Below are positions 32,215 through 43,699 of a DNA stretch of 64,000 nt, piece by piece. This DNA is from Falciphora oryzae. Its lineage: Eukaryota > Ascomycota > Sordariomycetes > Magnaporthales > Magnaporthaceae. How positions within the stretch are numbered: the first letter of the stretch is position 1; the number at the start of each line of letters is the position of its first letter. The stretch is taken from NCBI GenBank assembly GCA_000733355.1, contig JNVV01000057.1, positions 1 through 64,000 of the forward strand. The letters run 5' to 3'. Below the pieces are notes generated by a model. The model was not told where the DNA came from. It searched no databases and worked only from the letters and a program-made list of their open reading frames with translations. The translations under genes were made by a program, and so were the position numbers.

Positions 32215-33420
32215 AATGTTTACATTACCGCAAGCAATTTTCGGTTTTAGATCGGATATGCTTTTTTAGCACTGTTTATTAATTTGGAAAAGTAGCCCAC
32301 TAGCTTTTAATTTCCGTCGTTTTGCTCTTGCCAAATCACATTACTTGTCGCATTGCGAAAAGCGTCGGTTTTAACTCGTGTGGGCTTTTTGGGACGGAAA
32401 AATACCAGGACTGGTGCTTCGCAAGCCAATTGTTTCAGCTTGTTAAAAGCCTTAATCTGTTTAAAGCCGATATTAAATAGCGTATCCTTTTTTAAAAGCC
32501 GGTTAAAAGGTTTAGCTACGCCGCTAGCGTAATAACAAAACATGCGTACGTAGTTGCATAGTTTTAAAAAAGACCGGATAGTTGTTTTGCTGTGTAGGTC
32601 CTTGATGTGCCACTTTTGGATCGCTTTCGTCTTTTCCGGATCGATGCTTACCCCTACCTGGGCTTCGAAGGTAACACCTAGGTAGTTAACCTTTTCGACG
32701 TTAAATTTCGATTTTTTAATATCGCTTTGGAGCTTAGCTTTAAACAAACGGAAGATGACCTCCTTAATATATTGCCAGTGTTTTTCCTTTGTTTTTAAAT
32801 AAATTAACACATCGTTGGCGTAAGCACTTGCAAAGTAATCAAGCAGCTCGTTCAGCTGGCAATTGATGTAATTTTGCCACCAAACTGGACCGACCTTAAG
32901 TCCAAATGGCAAAACCTTCCATTGGAAAATGCCCTGCCGCGTCCGAAAGGCTGTAAGGTATTTAAAAGCGTCGGCTAAACGAAAACGCTAAAAGGTTTGG
33001 ATAATATCGATAATCGTTAAATGCTTGGCGTTTTTGCACTTAAAAAATGTCCCTGCGAAGTTTGGTGCTCGCATAATCCGGTCCTTAAGGAATCGGTTCC
33101 GCTAACGGTAGTTAATGCAAAAGCGACGTGCATTGGGATTTGGGTTATGCGGTTTCGGCACGAACAGTACCAACGCCGCCTTATTTCCTTCCAGCGTCCT
33201 TTCGATAAAGCCGAGCTTAAATAGCTTATCGACTACCTCCTTTTCGAAATCCAAAAACTGGATTGGGGTTCGAAATACCGGCGGCAAACTTTCTTTAGGC
33301 TTGTTTTAATCCAATTCCAACACCACGTCCTTCCCCGGCCGATACGGTAGCAGGGTATCTGCTTACCTTTTCGAAAAAAAGCTTTCCAAATGTTTTAGCT
33401 GTAATAGCAGTTTTTCCCGT
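32215..33420 (-). pseudogene. Gypsy-1 reverse transcriptase remnant
   Basis: Minus strand: N-terminal RT (FEKEVVDKLFKLGFIERT; LVLFVPKPHNPN) near 33290-33100, then MPFGLKVGPVWWQNYIN at 32912 and the catalytic motif region, where the usual YVDD-type sequence reads YAND. The loss of the catalytic Asp pair fits a RIP-inactivated copy. Copia-1 interrupts the frame at 32209. Confidence 0.82.
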
Positions 33421-36279
33421 ACGAGTTTAACGTGCTCGGGGTCCTCGTTTGGTAGAAAAGGAATGTATTCCCCGGTATATATCTTTCAATCCTTATCCGC
33501 CCTTCCCACCGAACCAATGTTAATAATCGGCAAATCTTTAGGGCTATCGTTAAAAAAAATTGGCTCGGTCGGCATACAATCAGCCATTTAAATCTATCGT
33601 TTTTAACGAAGGTTTTTTTGCATTTGTTACATAATCGAATTGATAATCGTTTATCCTTCCTTTTAATTTAAGCAATCGTTAGGTTTAGGTTTTTCGAACC
33701 TTATAGTTTTTTTTTTTTTTTAGGTCCGGTAAGTTCGTTTTTTTTCCACGACCGCTAAAGGATTTGATATCGCTTATAGTCCTAATCGATAAAACGATCC
33801 CGCCGGTTTACGTTTGTTTGCATTTATAGATTTATTTTTTCGCCGATTTAACAGGGCGGAAGCAATTTAATCGCTGGCGAATATTTGGCCAAAACGGGCC
33901 GGTCGTTTAACCAAATCATTTTTCGGTTAAAGCAATCTAATAGGATATAATGCTTAAAAAGCCAGTAAAAATTAATAAAAACGTTATGCCTTATATTTAT
34001 TACCTAAAAAATCTGGTTTAGGAACCGTTTACCATTTATTTCAAAGGTTAAAATCATTTTTATCATTACTTTTCCTACTATTTGGCGGCGATAATCCTAA
34101 AACTAAATCGGTTATTTAAATTTAACGATCCTAGCCTTTAGTTTTCGTTAGGCCTTAGCAGCTATAACTAGGCTAACCAGTAAGTTTATATTTGCTTTTA
34201 TATCATACAACCCTTTAACGCGGAAGCCAATCTCATTCACCTATACGAAAGCGGTTTTAATAAACGAAAACATTAATTAACTTTCAATTCGGGCTAATAT
34301 AAGCATAAAAACCACCGTAAAAATTTCCGGTGGTCCTACTTTTTTCCCTATTTATCCGACGAAAACGATTCGGCTTCCAATCCCTTTTTGCTTTGCTTAA
34401 TTCCGATTGCAATAACTTTGCTTTTATTCGGGCAGTTTTTGGAAAAGTGCCGCTCGCCACACGTAAAGCATATACCAGTTTTAATATAACGTGGTTCACC
34501 ACTGAGCGGCGCACCCTCACCGAGTGGCGCACTTCAAATCCCATACTAAATGCCGTTTTTTTCGATTAAATAACTCGCTCAATTTAAGGCTAAATTCCAC
34601 CAAAATTAAAGCAGTTATATTTAACTTTATAATGATTATAATTTGAATTTTCCGCATTTTTATTATTACTCCTTTTAGGCTAGTTTGCTATTTTACACAG
34701 TGTATTACACAGTGTTGCAAACTAACATAAAAGGAGTAATAATAAAAATGCGGAAAATTCAAATTATAATTATTATAAAGTTAAATATAACTGCTTTAAT
34801 TTTGGTGGAATTTAGCCTTAAATTGAGCGAGTTATTTAATCGAAAAAAACGGCATTTAGTATGGGATTTGAAGTGCGCCACTCGGTGAGGGTGCGCCGCT
34901 CAGTGGTGAACCACGTTAAGCTTTACGCTTTACCGGAATTAAAGCTTTGCTATCTTTCAAATTAGAAATAGCTAAATTGCTGTCCCTATTTTTCCGCTAA
35001 TCGTCCTATGCCTTGCTTCGAGGTAGTGATTTGCCGTCACTTTTGGGTTTGTTGCGGTTGCTCCGTTAATTAGCTTTACGTTCGTTAGTTTTTTCGTAAT
35101 ATCGCTTTTGGCTATAAATTACGTTAGCAACGTTTTTGCTAAAAACCTTATAGCTAATGTCCGGGTTTTAAGCATTAGTAAGCAGCCGAAAGTTAAAGTT
35201 CGGTAAAATATACTCCCATAAAGTCATTTTTATATCGGTTACGGCAACATTAGCTATTTGGGCCAAATTATTAAAGCTGGCTAAAAACACGTAGATATTT
35301 ATATCTTTTACTAAGTTGTATTTTAGTTTTGCAAATTTGGCTTAAGCGGCTAAAGCTTAGTTTGGGTTATAATAGGTCGCGCTTAGGACCTAAACCATTT
35401 TAGCAACAAACGAGAATAAGTTATTATCCGATAAAAGTTATGGTTGTAATACCTTTAATAAACCGCTTTTAAAATATTTTGTTAATTTATTTATCCGGCT
35501 TTTTTCCGTCCGGAAGGTCTCGTCGTTTTTTTTAAACTTGTTAGCTACGGTTTTAACCTATAAATCAAAGGTTTTTTTATCGCTTTTAAAAATTTTAGGC
35601 GCGACGCTTCGTTTTTTAGCCTTATTGTTATAGCGGGGATTTGCGCTTTTTGCAATCGGTCCGTACGGTTTAAACACGGGGTTAGCGGTTTAACTAATTG
35701 GAATAAACTGGGTACCCCCGAAAACATTGTCGGCGGGCGTCGCCTTCCGGGTTTGGCGGCTTCCTCCACCATTAGCTAATTGCGCTTATAACGCTACAAT
35801 TATATCTTTTAGTTTTTAAGCTTTTATAGCGGAAATGCCGGTTGCGGCAGCGTTTTGCCTGTTGTTACCTATTTTTTGCTCCGGACCGGGTTTTAATCTA
35901 ACGGTGGACGGGACGTTATCGGGTTTTTTAAAGTTACTATGGTTGGCCGATAAGCTGCTATTACCGGCCATAGTAATTGATTTTGCGTAAGGCGCTGTTT
36001 GGATTTCGGAGTTTTGGGGCGGCGCTATTTAAGCCGCGGTTTTTAAATGGAATCGAGCTAATTAGCGATTCGTAAAAGGATAGCGTTTTTGTTTGGATAT
36101 TAGCTGGTCCGATTTTAATTTTAACGCTTAATTGAGCCCCGACGGTGTTTAGCGTCGGTCTGGTTCTGGGTTTTGGGTTTTGGATTGGCGAATTGATTTG
36201 CGTCGCGCGCCGCCGCGACGTAAAGGAAAGGTGCCTATTTTTAAATCGCCGGCAAGCGATTCAAATAAGTGTAAAATTG
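33421..36279 (-). pseudogene. Gypsy-1 protease/gag remnant
   Basis: T-rich degenerate coding DNA. A CCHC zinc knuckle (CFTCGERHFSKNC) is readable on the minus strand at about 34435-34475, beside the MITE E4 insertion, marking gag. Short open stretches at 35545-35772 also fit gag. Frames are broken throughout. Confidence 0.6.
34489..34916. mobile_element. foldback MITE E4, pogo-type ends
   Basis: 428-bp near-perfect hairpin starting ACGTGGTTCACCACTGAG and ending with its complement, flanked by TA (34487-34488, 34917-34918). The terminal module occurs twice with cores CGGCGCA and TGGCGCA. Interior shares the CGCATTTTTATTATTACT palindrome with E2 and E3. Inserted in the gag relic of Gypsy-1. 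Confidence 0.88.
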
Positions 36280-36501
36280 TGTTACGGCCAAACTAATGGA
36301 GGCACGCTGGCTTTGCATTGGCGCTATAAACGAAAATTTTATACTAAAAAGAAAGGAAAGGAAATGGCGCTGGTCGCGCCGGCGCGACACGCGCTTGAAA
36401 TTATTGCGATCTGTGTGGCTTGCATGCTTGTATCTGCCCCACATCTGCCCCACAGCTGAGGCGGTGCCACTGGACGTATGGCCTGTAGCGGGACCGTCAC
36501 A
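36280..36501 (-). repeat. Gypsy-1 5' LTR
   Basis: 222 bp, partner of 23038-23259; next to target duplication CCCTC at 36502-36506. Confidence 0.92.
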
Positions 36502-36506
36502 CCCTC

Positions 36507-36830
36507 TTCCTTTTTTTTTTTATACTGCTTTTAACTGTGCCTCCAACGCTTTAATTTTTTAAAAGGCTGTAATAATTTCCAAATCCTTTAGTTCAAAGCC
36601 CTTCCAGATTTTCCTAAGCCACAATCGCTTCGTAGGGGTAGTCGGGATAATGCGGGAAAAATCCTCGATTTAGCTAGCCAATTCCCGAGTTTTTTGGGGG
36701 TTCCCCAGTTTTTTTTGGCAGCGGTTAGTAGTTTAAAGGATTATTGCTTTGCTTTTTTTAGTGCGGAATAACGGGGGCAGGTTTAAAGGCATTGTTATTG
36801 TTGTTTTCGAGCAAAAGCCGGCTTATAAAA
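36507..36830 (-). pseudogene. upstream half of the transposase relic split by Gypsy-1
   Basis: Minus strand, reading leftward: an open stretch containing PTTPTKRLWLRKIWKGFELKD, a stop, then KIKALEAQLKAV just before the insertion point. Deleting Gypsy-1 with one CCCTC joins this to the basic patch and VIPDPNQIF at 23037, allowing a one-base slip in an 11-bp A/T run. The sequence resembles C-terminal tails of fungal pogo-type transposases, but that is inference. Confidence 0.4.
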
Positions 36831-37241
36831 GGTTTCGTTATATTAACCGGCTATAACCTCGATGCTTTTTAACCTAATTTAATATTAGCTTCGATAACGG
36901 CTTTATTTCGTACGTTTTAATAAGCTATAAAAAACTTTCATTTCCTAACTACCGTAAAGTAGCAAAAAAGTGCTTAGCTTATAATAATAGCTTGATATTA
37001 TAATTTAAAAAGTAAATAAATTAATAAATTAAGTGGTTAAAAAACGTAAAATATATAAGCAAGCAAATATAAAAAAAAACGTCGTTTTAATAGCAAAAAA
37101 ATTAAAAACGCTTTGTAACGTGTAATCCGTAGCCGTTAAAAATTAGGAAACGGAGGCCGGGGGGGTCGGGCCGGGTTTTTAGGAAAAAATCTTTTTGCAG
37201 CCATTTTATAACCGCACGGTTTGTGATTTAGCCGTTATCCG
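36831..37241. other. AT-rich degenerate DNA
   Basis: Very AT-rich, stop-dense on both strands; no element ends recognised. A GGCCGGGGGGGTCGGGCC patch near 37157 stands out in composition. Confidence 0.4.
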
Positions 37242-37243
37242 TA

Positions 37244-39103
37244 ACGTGGTTTATAAGCGAGTCGCGCATATAAGCGAATCGCGCACACACACCCGACCTC
37301 CGGTCAATCGACGCGCATGCCAACCCAACAACGCCAGCAATCCATTCAAACTATTCTAAACTATATACATCGGACATTTTTACTTTTTCCTAACAGGTGC
37401 GCGCATTGTGTCCGGTCTTGCCGCACGTGCCACATCGCCGACGAGTCGTCGTCGCCCTTTTTTCCTAACCCCCATGGTCGCGCATTTCTTGCTATAGCTA
37501 TTCATCTACCTCCTGCTGGTTTAAAACATTTCGTATTTCGTCGATAGTAAGTAACCTTCCAAGTCGGACACGTGTTTTTTTGGCCCTCCGGCGTTTGTTT
37601 AATGCCTTATTCGCCTTTTTAAACGTAAATATTTCGGTTTGAAAAAGGGCTACCTTATGCATTATCGCTTTCGCCCTTTTTGCAATTTGGTCCACAGATA
37701 TATAAATAGGAGTTGGAAAGCTGCTTTAGTGATTAGAAATTCGAGTTTTAATATATTCGGATTGCGAAATTGCTTTTTTAGTTATCCGGGGCGTTTTGGA
37801 GGTCTAAGGTTCGGGGTCGTTTAAAAGCGTTTTTAGGGGAGTTAAAGTCCGCAATTTTACATCCAGCTTTTCCTAAACCGAATCCGGATCGAAAGGAATA
37901 AAGCTAGCCTTTCGGAAGCTTTTTTAAATGTTTTTTTAGTTATAAAAGCAAAAAATGCCGTTTTAAACGCCGAAAGGAATTTGATTTTAGTTACGTAGCT
38001 AACGTATAACTTTATTAAGTTTTCGATTTATCGATTGTACGCTCGTTTTATTAAGCCGAAGCACCCGACGTTAAGCGGCTAAAAGAAGTAAAACGAATGC
38101 GGAAACATGCAAAGCGTAATAATGTTGTGTTTTTAGCAATAAAGCTTAAAATCCGTTAAATAGTAGCTTTCGTGGCCGTTTAGCATTAACAAACGATAAG
38201 ACCCTGTGGAATAAGCTATAATATATTTATCGAAATGCCGGATCTATTTTAAACCGAATTCGTTCGTAGTTCACCTATTAGCGTTTGTTGCGATAACCCA
38301 ATTACGTGGAAGGTCGGTTTCCAAATACCAATTGGCTAGGTGGTATTGCCTTTTAACGATAATGAAAAAAGGGACCGCTTAACTGCAATAATTAACCCTT
38401 TAAATAATTATAACCTATTCCCGGTTACTAAATTGGATTAGCTTTGCTTTACCTCGTTTTTTAAATGTTATAATAACTATAACGGCCGCGATTATGCTTA
38501 TAAAAAAGCCGGTTTCGTTAAAGTTATAAATATCGTTAGGTTAGATGTTATATTTGTCGACAATGTTCCGCATAAGGTCGAACTACGCAAAAACAAGCTT
38601 GGAATTTTCGCATTTGGCCTTTTGGTAATCGTACTTTCGAATTTAGCGCGTGCCGAGCTTTGCGCGGCGTTTAACGAACTTTTCGACCTAGCATTTGCTA
38701 ACGGTGCCCGCGTCGCGTTCGGCTAGTAATCGGTTGGCTATATTTTTAATACCAAAAGGCCGGGGAGGAAATGCGCGGGAATCCAGCTCGAATATGTATT
38801 TAATAAGCGCCTGCTTTTCGGATTCCGTTAATTTCCGGGTATTGGGTTTGCTATCGCGTCGAGCAGGTCGGCCGGCGCGTTGGTCGCGCAGTGTGGATTT
38901 AGGAATATCGTAGATTTTAGCTGCTGAACGCAAACTTAGTCCCCGATTAGATTGGATTGCTTATATGGCGAGAATAATCTTAGCTTTTTTCGATGTCGAT
39001 GCTATTTGTGGTTGTTAAGGAATTGAGATTGGAAGTGGGAAACGCGGGTCGCGATGGAAAACGCGCGATTCGGTAATATGCGCGACTCGCTGATAGACCA
39101 CGT
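37244..39103 (-). mobile_element. pogo copy A, RIP-degenerate
   Basis: 1,860 bp between TA duplications (37242-37243, 39104-39105). Termini ACGTGG followed by two modules with core TCGCGCA at each end. The body is the reverse complement of the transposase gene of copy C with many transitions; remnants read ELDSRAFPPRPFGIK near 38750 and the helix-rich C-terminus near 37560. It carries the same TAG as copies B and C at the FDLV position (about 38597). Confidence 0.88.
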
Positions 39104-39105
39104 TA

Positions 39106-39402
39106 AAGCTTTTTAAAATCCTTTTTATTTTTGTAATTACGATTTTTATCGCGATTCTCGTATTTCGGCTTATACTTACCGTTATATTTGCTTTTAAACT
39201 TATCTTTATCGCGATATTTATCGCGCTTAAAATGTTTGCCCTTTTTATAAAACTTTTTTTTTTATAATTAGCTTTAAACTCGGTATCCAAATCGTTTCCC
39301 GGTTTAATATACGGGTAACGCTAAGCTGCAACGCTAAAAAGCATCGGCTTAACGTTTTCGACTTCGAAAAGGTAATTTCCAATATATTCGTTAAAAAAGG
39401 GT
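39106..39402 (-). pseudogene. fragment of an older gag-like element between pogo copies A and B
   Basis: Minus strand reads FEVENVKPMLFSVAA then a Lys/Arg/Asp-rich repetitive stretch (KGKHFKRDKYRDKDKFKSK) after a frame slip. Such basic tails are typical of retroelement gag proteins. Continues across pogo B into 50712-50833. Confidence 0.4.
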
Positions 39403-39502
39403 TAACGTGGTTCACCACCGAGTGGGCCAAACTACCGAGTGGGCTAAAACGCGCGACCACGCGACGCTTCTTTTTTCGCGACCAATTCCTTTACTAACAA
39501 CA

Positions 39503-39925
39503 ATGTTAACAGGAAACGACGAAAGTCGGGTAGTCCTTGCCCTTCGGGCTTTGCAATCCAACCTGAAACTCAGCGTGCGGGAGGCTGCGAAAATCTATTC
39601 GGTCGCGAGATCGACTTTAACGCGTCGAAAGCGCGGCCAACCTGCTCGACGCGATTGCAAGCCCAACGTCCGGAAATTAACGGAATCCGAAAAGGAGGCG
39701 CTTGTTAAATACATACTCGAGCTGGATTCTCGCGCATTCCCTCCCCGGCCTTTTGGTGTTAAAGATATAGCCAACCGACTGCTCGCCGAACGCGACGCGG
39801 GCGCCGTCGGGACCAACTGGGTCGCGAAGTTCGTTAAACGCCGCGTAGAGCTCGGCACGCGCTGGATTCGAAAGTACGACTACCAAAGGGCCAAATGCGA
39901 AAATCCCAAGCTTGTTTTTGCGTAG
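39503..39925 (+). pseudogene. pogo copy B transposase N-terminal part
   Basis: About 140 codons with a psq/CENP-B-type helix-turn-helix region (LKLSVREAAKIYSVARSTL, then ESEKEALVKYILELD) ending at TAG where copy D has TGG. More stops follow before the Copia-2 insertion. Confidence 0.8.
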
Positions 39926-40242
39926 TTCGACCTTGTGCGGAACACTGTCGATAAATATGGCATCTAAGATGACGACATTTACAATTTCGACGAAACCGGC
40001 TTTTTTATGGGTATGATCGCGGCCGTTATGGTTATTACAATATCGGAAGGCCGTGGTAAAGCAAAACTGGTCCAGTTTAGCAACCGGGAATGGGCTATAG
40101 TTATTTAAAGGGTTAATTGTTGCGGTTGAGCGATCCCCCCTTTTATTATCGTTAAAGGGCAGTACCACCTAGCTAATTGGTACTCGGAAACTAACCTTTT
40201 GCGCGATTAGGTTATCGCAACGAATTTTAATAAATGGGTTAC

Positions 40243-40868
40243 TGTTAAAAGAACTAATGTATTTAGCTTAGGTTGGGTGCATAGGCCCAACCTACCGTGT
40301 ACTACCCTTATTAGATTATCTACCCTGTACTGTTGTGGGGTTGTGCACAGGAGTAGCGGGCAGGGCTTATAGCGTACCCGGGGGTGGCTTACAGCATTTA
40401 CAGCGCTTACCGAAAGCCTAAAGGTGGCCTGTAGCCCCTGTAGGATGCCTAGGCACCCAAGTCAGCCGTTGTGGGTCGCACTAACTCGTCTACCCTGCAC
40501 ATATACCCTACACAGAATTGGTCAGAAGTCAATTTGCACAAGTCAGAATTGGAGGCCCAACGCGGAGATGGGTTTGGTGGCCGTGGGTCGATTTTTTGGA
40601 AATCCCATACAAAATAATTTTTCGGAAAATCGCTCGCGGCACCGGAAGCCCCCACGGCGGAAAACCCGCGGGATCGATGTCGGTGGGTATATGAGGGAAG
40701 CGATTATTGGCGCCCCTCAACTGCAATACAAACCTGTTCCACCCACTAAGCTTAGGGCCCCGACAGCGCTATTTATAGCGCTTGTCAGGGCCCAATCCAA
40801 TTGACCGAGACCCTGCTAGCCACTGTGACTGCGCTGCAAATCCCCGATTTAACCTCCCAATAATAATA
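40243..40868 (+). repeat. Copia-2 5' LTR
   Basis: 626 bp; differs from the 3' LTR at about ten sites in my reading. Most favour A or T in this copy. Confidence 0.92.
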
Positions 40869-41736
40869 GGTTATAAGCCCGGGAGATCTAGTGACTGGCG
40901 GGCGATCGGAGCCTATCGAGTGCTGAATTGAACCTATTGATAAACCCTGCGACCGCTTTCTAAAGGGCGAGTTAGGGCTTTGATTTGGGGGATTAAAGGT
41001 ACTGGAGCTAGTCGCTAGAAGGTAGTAACACCTACTAGTAGGCGCTGAGGAGCGCTAATACCAAAGCTTGTTGCGGCGTTGCAAAACGCTGTAAATAATC
41101 TAAATAGGGATACCCAGTTATTAATTAGGGGCTATAGCGCTTAGGAGCGCACTATAAGTACCTATCTAGTTCTATACTCGTGGGGGTAACGTTGCGCAGA
41201 TTGTTATACAGCTTCGCAAAAGATACACCTCGGTCAAGGCAATTTGTAACCTACCCTAAAAAACGTTCTACCCTCGCGGTAAACCCACTAAAGCGGAAGT
41301 TGCTTGCTTCGGTAACCAACGATTTAATTGGTGTTAGTAGTGCATTTAGCACCTAAAGGAACGCTGAATAGCTGCATTTTAGGAACCCTGTTAGTGCACG
41401 TGGAAGCTGGAAATAAAATCCTAGGGCTTAGCCACTTTTAGGTTAACTAATTGTAGTTGTAACGATCCCTTTAGGGAATATAAGGTTTAGTTAGCCTTTA
41501 AAGCTACCCTATATTTTAAGCCTTAGAATTTTGCAAGCTTTAGGCCAGTTGCGTTATAGTAACTGTTAAGCAAAACCCTAAAAGATTAGGCACCTTTTAG
41601 GTCAGTTAGCGCAAAGCAACTGTTAAAAAGTCTTGAAGGACGGTGACTTTTAGGCATTTAAGCAGTATTGTTATAAACAGGAACTGCGAGGTTAAAATTG
41701 CTATAAGTTACCTTATATAAGGCACTTTAAACAAAT
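40869..41736 (+). other. Copia-2 leader
   Basis: 868-bp untranslated leader between LTR and gag, unusually long, with repeated short motifs such as TTAGGCA and TTTAGGTTA(G/A). No ORF. Confidence 0.5.
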
Positions 41737-43699
41737 ATGCAGAACAACCCAGACGATGGAACTCAAATGACGAGTGAAGGGGGTAATACTGCCCTAATTG
41801 CATTGGAAACAATTTTAGCTACAATAACCGCATAAGCGGCGCGTATCGATCAATTAATTAGGGCTTTAAAAGCGTTACAAAGCAATAATGGGGGTAACTA
41901 AACGCAATAACAGGGGGCAACGGGGGCTACATTTCCTCCGTTAAATTTTTAGGTCCTTAAGCAGCTGGGAGTCCCTACAACTGCTGCCCTTAACGTATCT
42001 AAAAATCTAGTTAATTTATCGAAGGCTCCATCCCCGCCGCCTGCGCCGGCACCTGCGCCATCGCCACCGGCCTTTAATAACTGGGCGGATATTTTATTTT
42101 ACTCCAACCCAGTAATGAGGGAATTGTTCCGTAAAGTGCACTTTTTTCCTAAAACTTTAAAGCTAAAAGGGGCCCAAAACTATATAGAATGGAAATACAC
42201 GCTGGAACTACAGTTTACCGCAATGGGTGTAACGGGGTTTACAAAGAACCCTAAAGCGGCTATCTAAATCTCGCTAGCAGATTAAGCAAATTTGTTGCTA
42301 TTCCTAAAGGACAGTTGTAGTAAAAAGGTGCTTTACATTATAACGTGGGAAACATTACCTACTAGAGCGTTTATTGCCTTAAGGGATAGTTACTCCCTAA
42401 CGCTAGAAATCGAACGAGATGCCCTTTATAGGGAATTCCATGCCTTAAACTACGCTAAATACAAAGGCGGTATTAGCGAGTTTAATTCCTACTTCAATTT
42501 ACTGCTAGTTCGGCTCCGGAATAGTCAAGTGCAATTAGCTGCTGTTGATATCAAAAATTAATACCTAAAGGCTATGGAGGGGTCTTTTCCCCAATGGGCT
42601 AAAAGGCTTCGGAGTACTATTCGTAGTGCTACTACTTTAGGGCAGTTTACCGAAGGCATTAATTTGCAATACCTAATGGCTGATTTAATTGCTGAAACCT
42701 ATAATCCAATCTCTACAGCCCACAAATAGGCTGCTAGCTATAGGGCTTAATCGCAAAAGAAGCCAAAAGGTGAAGAGGGTACCAATGCTAAAGGCAAAGG
42801 AAAAAAGAAGGAGAAGAAAGCCGCTGAGGGGAATGGCAAAAAAGCTAAAAATGAGCCTAAAAGCCAAAATGGCTCCTCTGGATCTAACAAATCCAAAAAG
42901 AAAAGAAAAGACGGTAATAAATCCTCCGATAAAAAAGGAACTTCCTTTGCAGCGCTAAGTTACAATCTCCTTTCAGGGGGTGTTGGCGCTAAAAACCCTT
43001 TTATAGGGTTTTCGGAAAGTAACGCTAGTAGCGGAACTATGGATTTGGGGTTACTGGACGTATTAGATAACAGTGACTTTTCGGATCCTGGATCCGATTT
43101 AAAGGCTTTAACTACCTTTGATTTACCGGCGGCAGTGCAGTGCACGCGTTGTAAATTTGTAAATAACGTTAAAAAGGCTTTAAAAGCCCCTGTTTTATAC
43201 GACATAGGTAGCATAGATCACATCTTTAACTTTAAGGAGCTTTTTTTTAATTTTAGTACTAAAACTAAAAAGGAGATTATAACGGGTGGCGGCCCCGTAA
43301 CTACTAAAGGCATAGGCACTGTTAAAATACCAGTAAAATGCTTTACAAACCCTGATGTTTTCGAAGTAATAACACTAAAAAATGTGTTGTTTATCCCCGA
43401 ATTCGATATTAATATCATTAGTGGTTTTCGTCACTATAAGTCAGGCGGTGTTTTTGTTAAACACAAGCTATTTAACTCCAATTATAAACGCTAGGGCGTT
43501 TTAGATCCCGTTAATAACGGTTTCTTCTTTGACGTTAAAGGGCATATCCTGCCCAATGTACGCAAAAAATCTCACTATAGCACAAATTTCAGCCATGCCT
43601 TATAGCGGGTGACTCCCGTAATTAGCGTTGAACTTAATAACGTTCCCCTTGTAAATTAGGAGGAATATGCTCGTTTCGATTTTAATTCAAAAGAAAATA

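Larger units (their letters stand above)
23038..36501 (-). mobile_element. Gypsy-1 LTR retrotransposon with three nested elements
   Basis: Identical-length 222-bp LTRs at 23038-23259 and 36280-36501, target duplication CCCTC on both sides (23033-23037, 36502-36506). In coding orientation the LTR starts TGTGACGG and ends CGTAACA, and a polypurine tract (GGGAGGGGGTAG) lies just before the 3' LTR. Interior pol fragments are Ty3/gypsy type. It hosts the TRIM-like element, Copia-1 and MITE E4; without them it is about 6 kb. The interior is T-rich/C-poor on the plus strand and full of stops. Confidence 0.93.

Noticed and set aside
40424..40804. 126-codon ORF in each Copia-2 LTR
   Set aside because: Present in both LTRs only because they are duplicates; no domain, and LTRs are normally non-coding.
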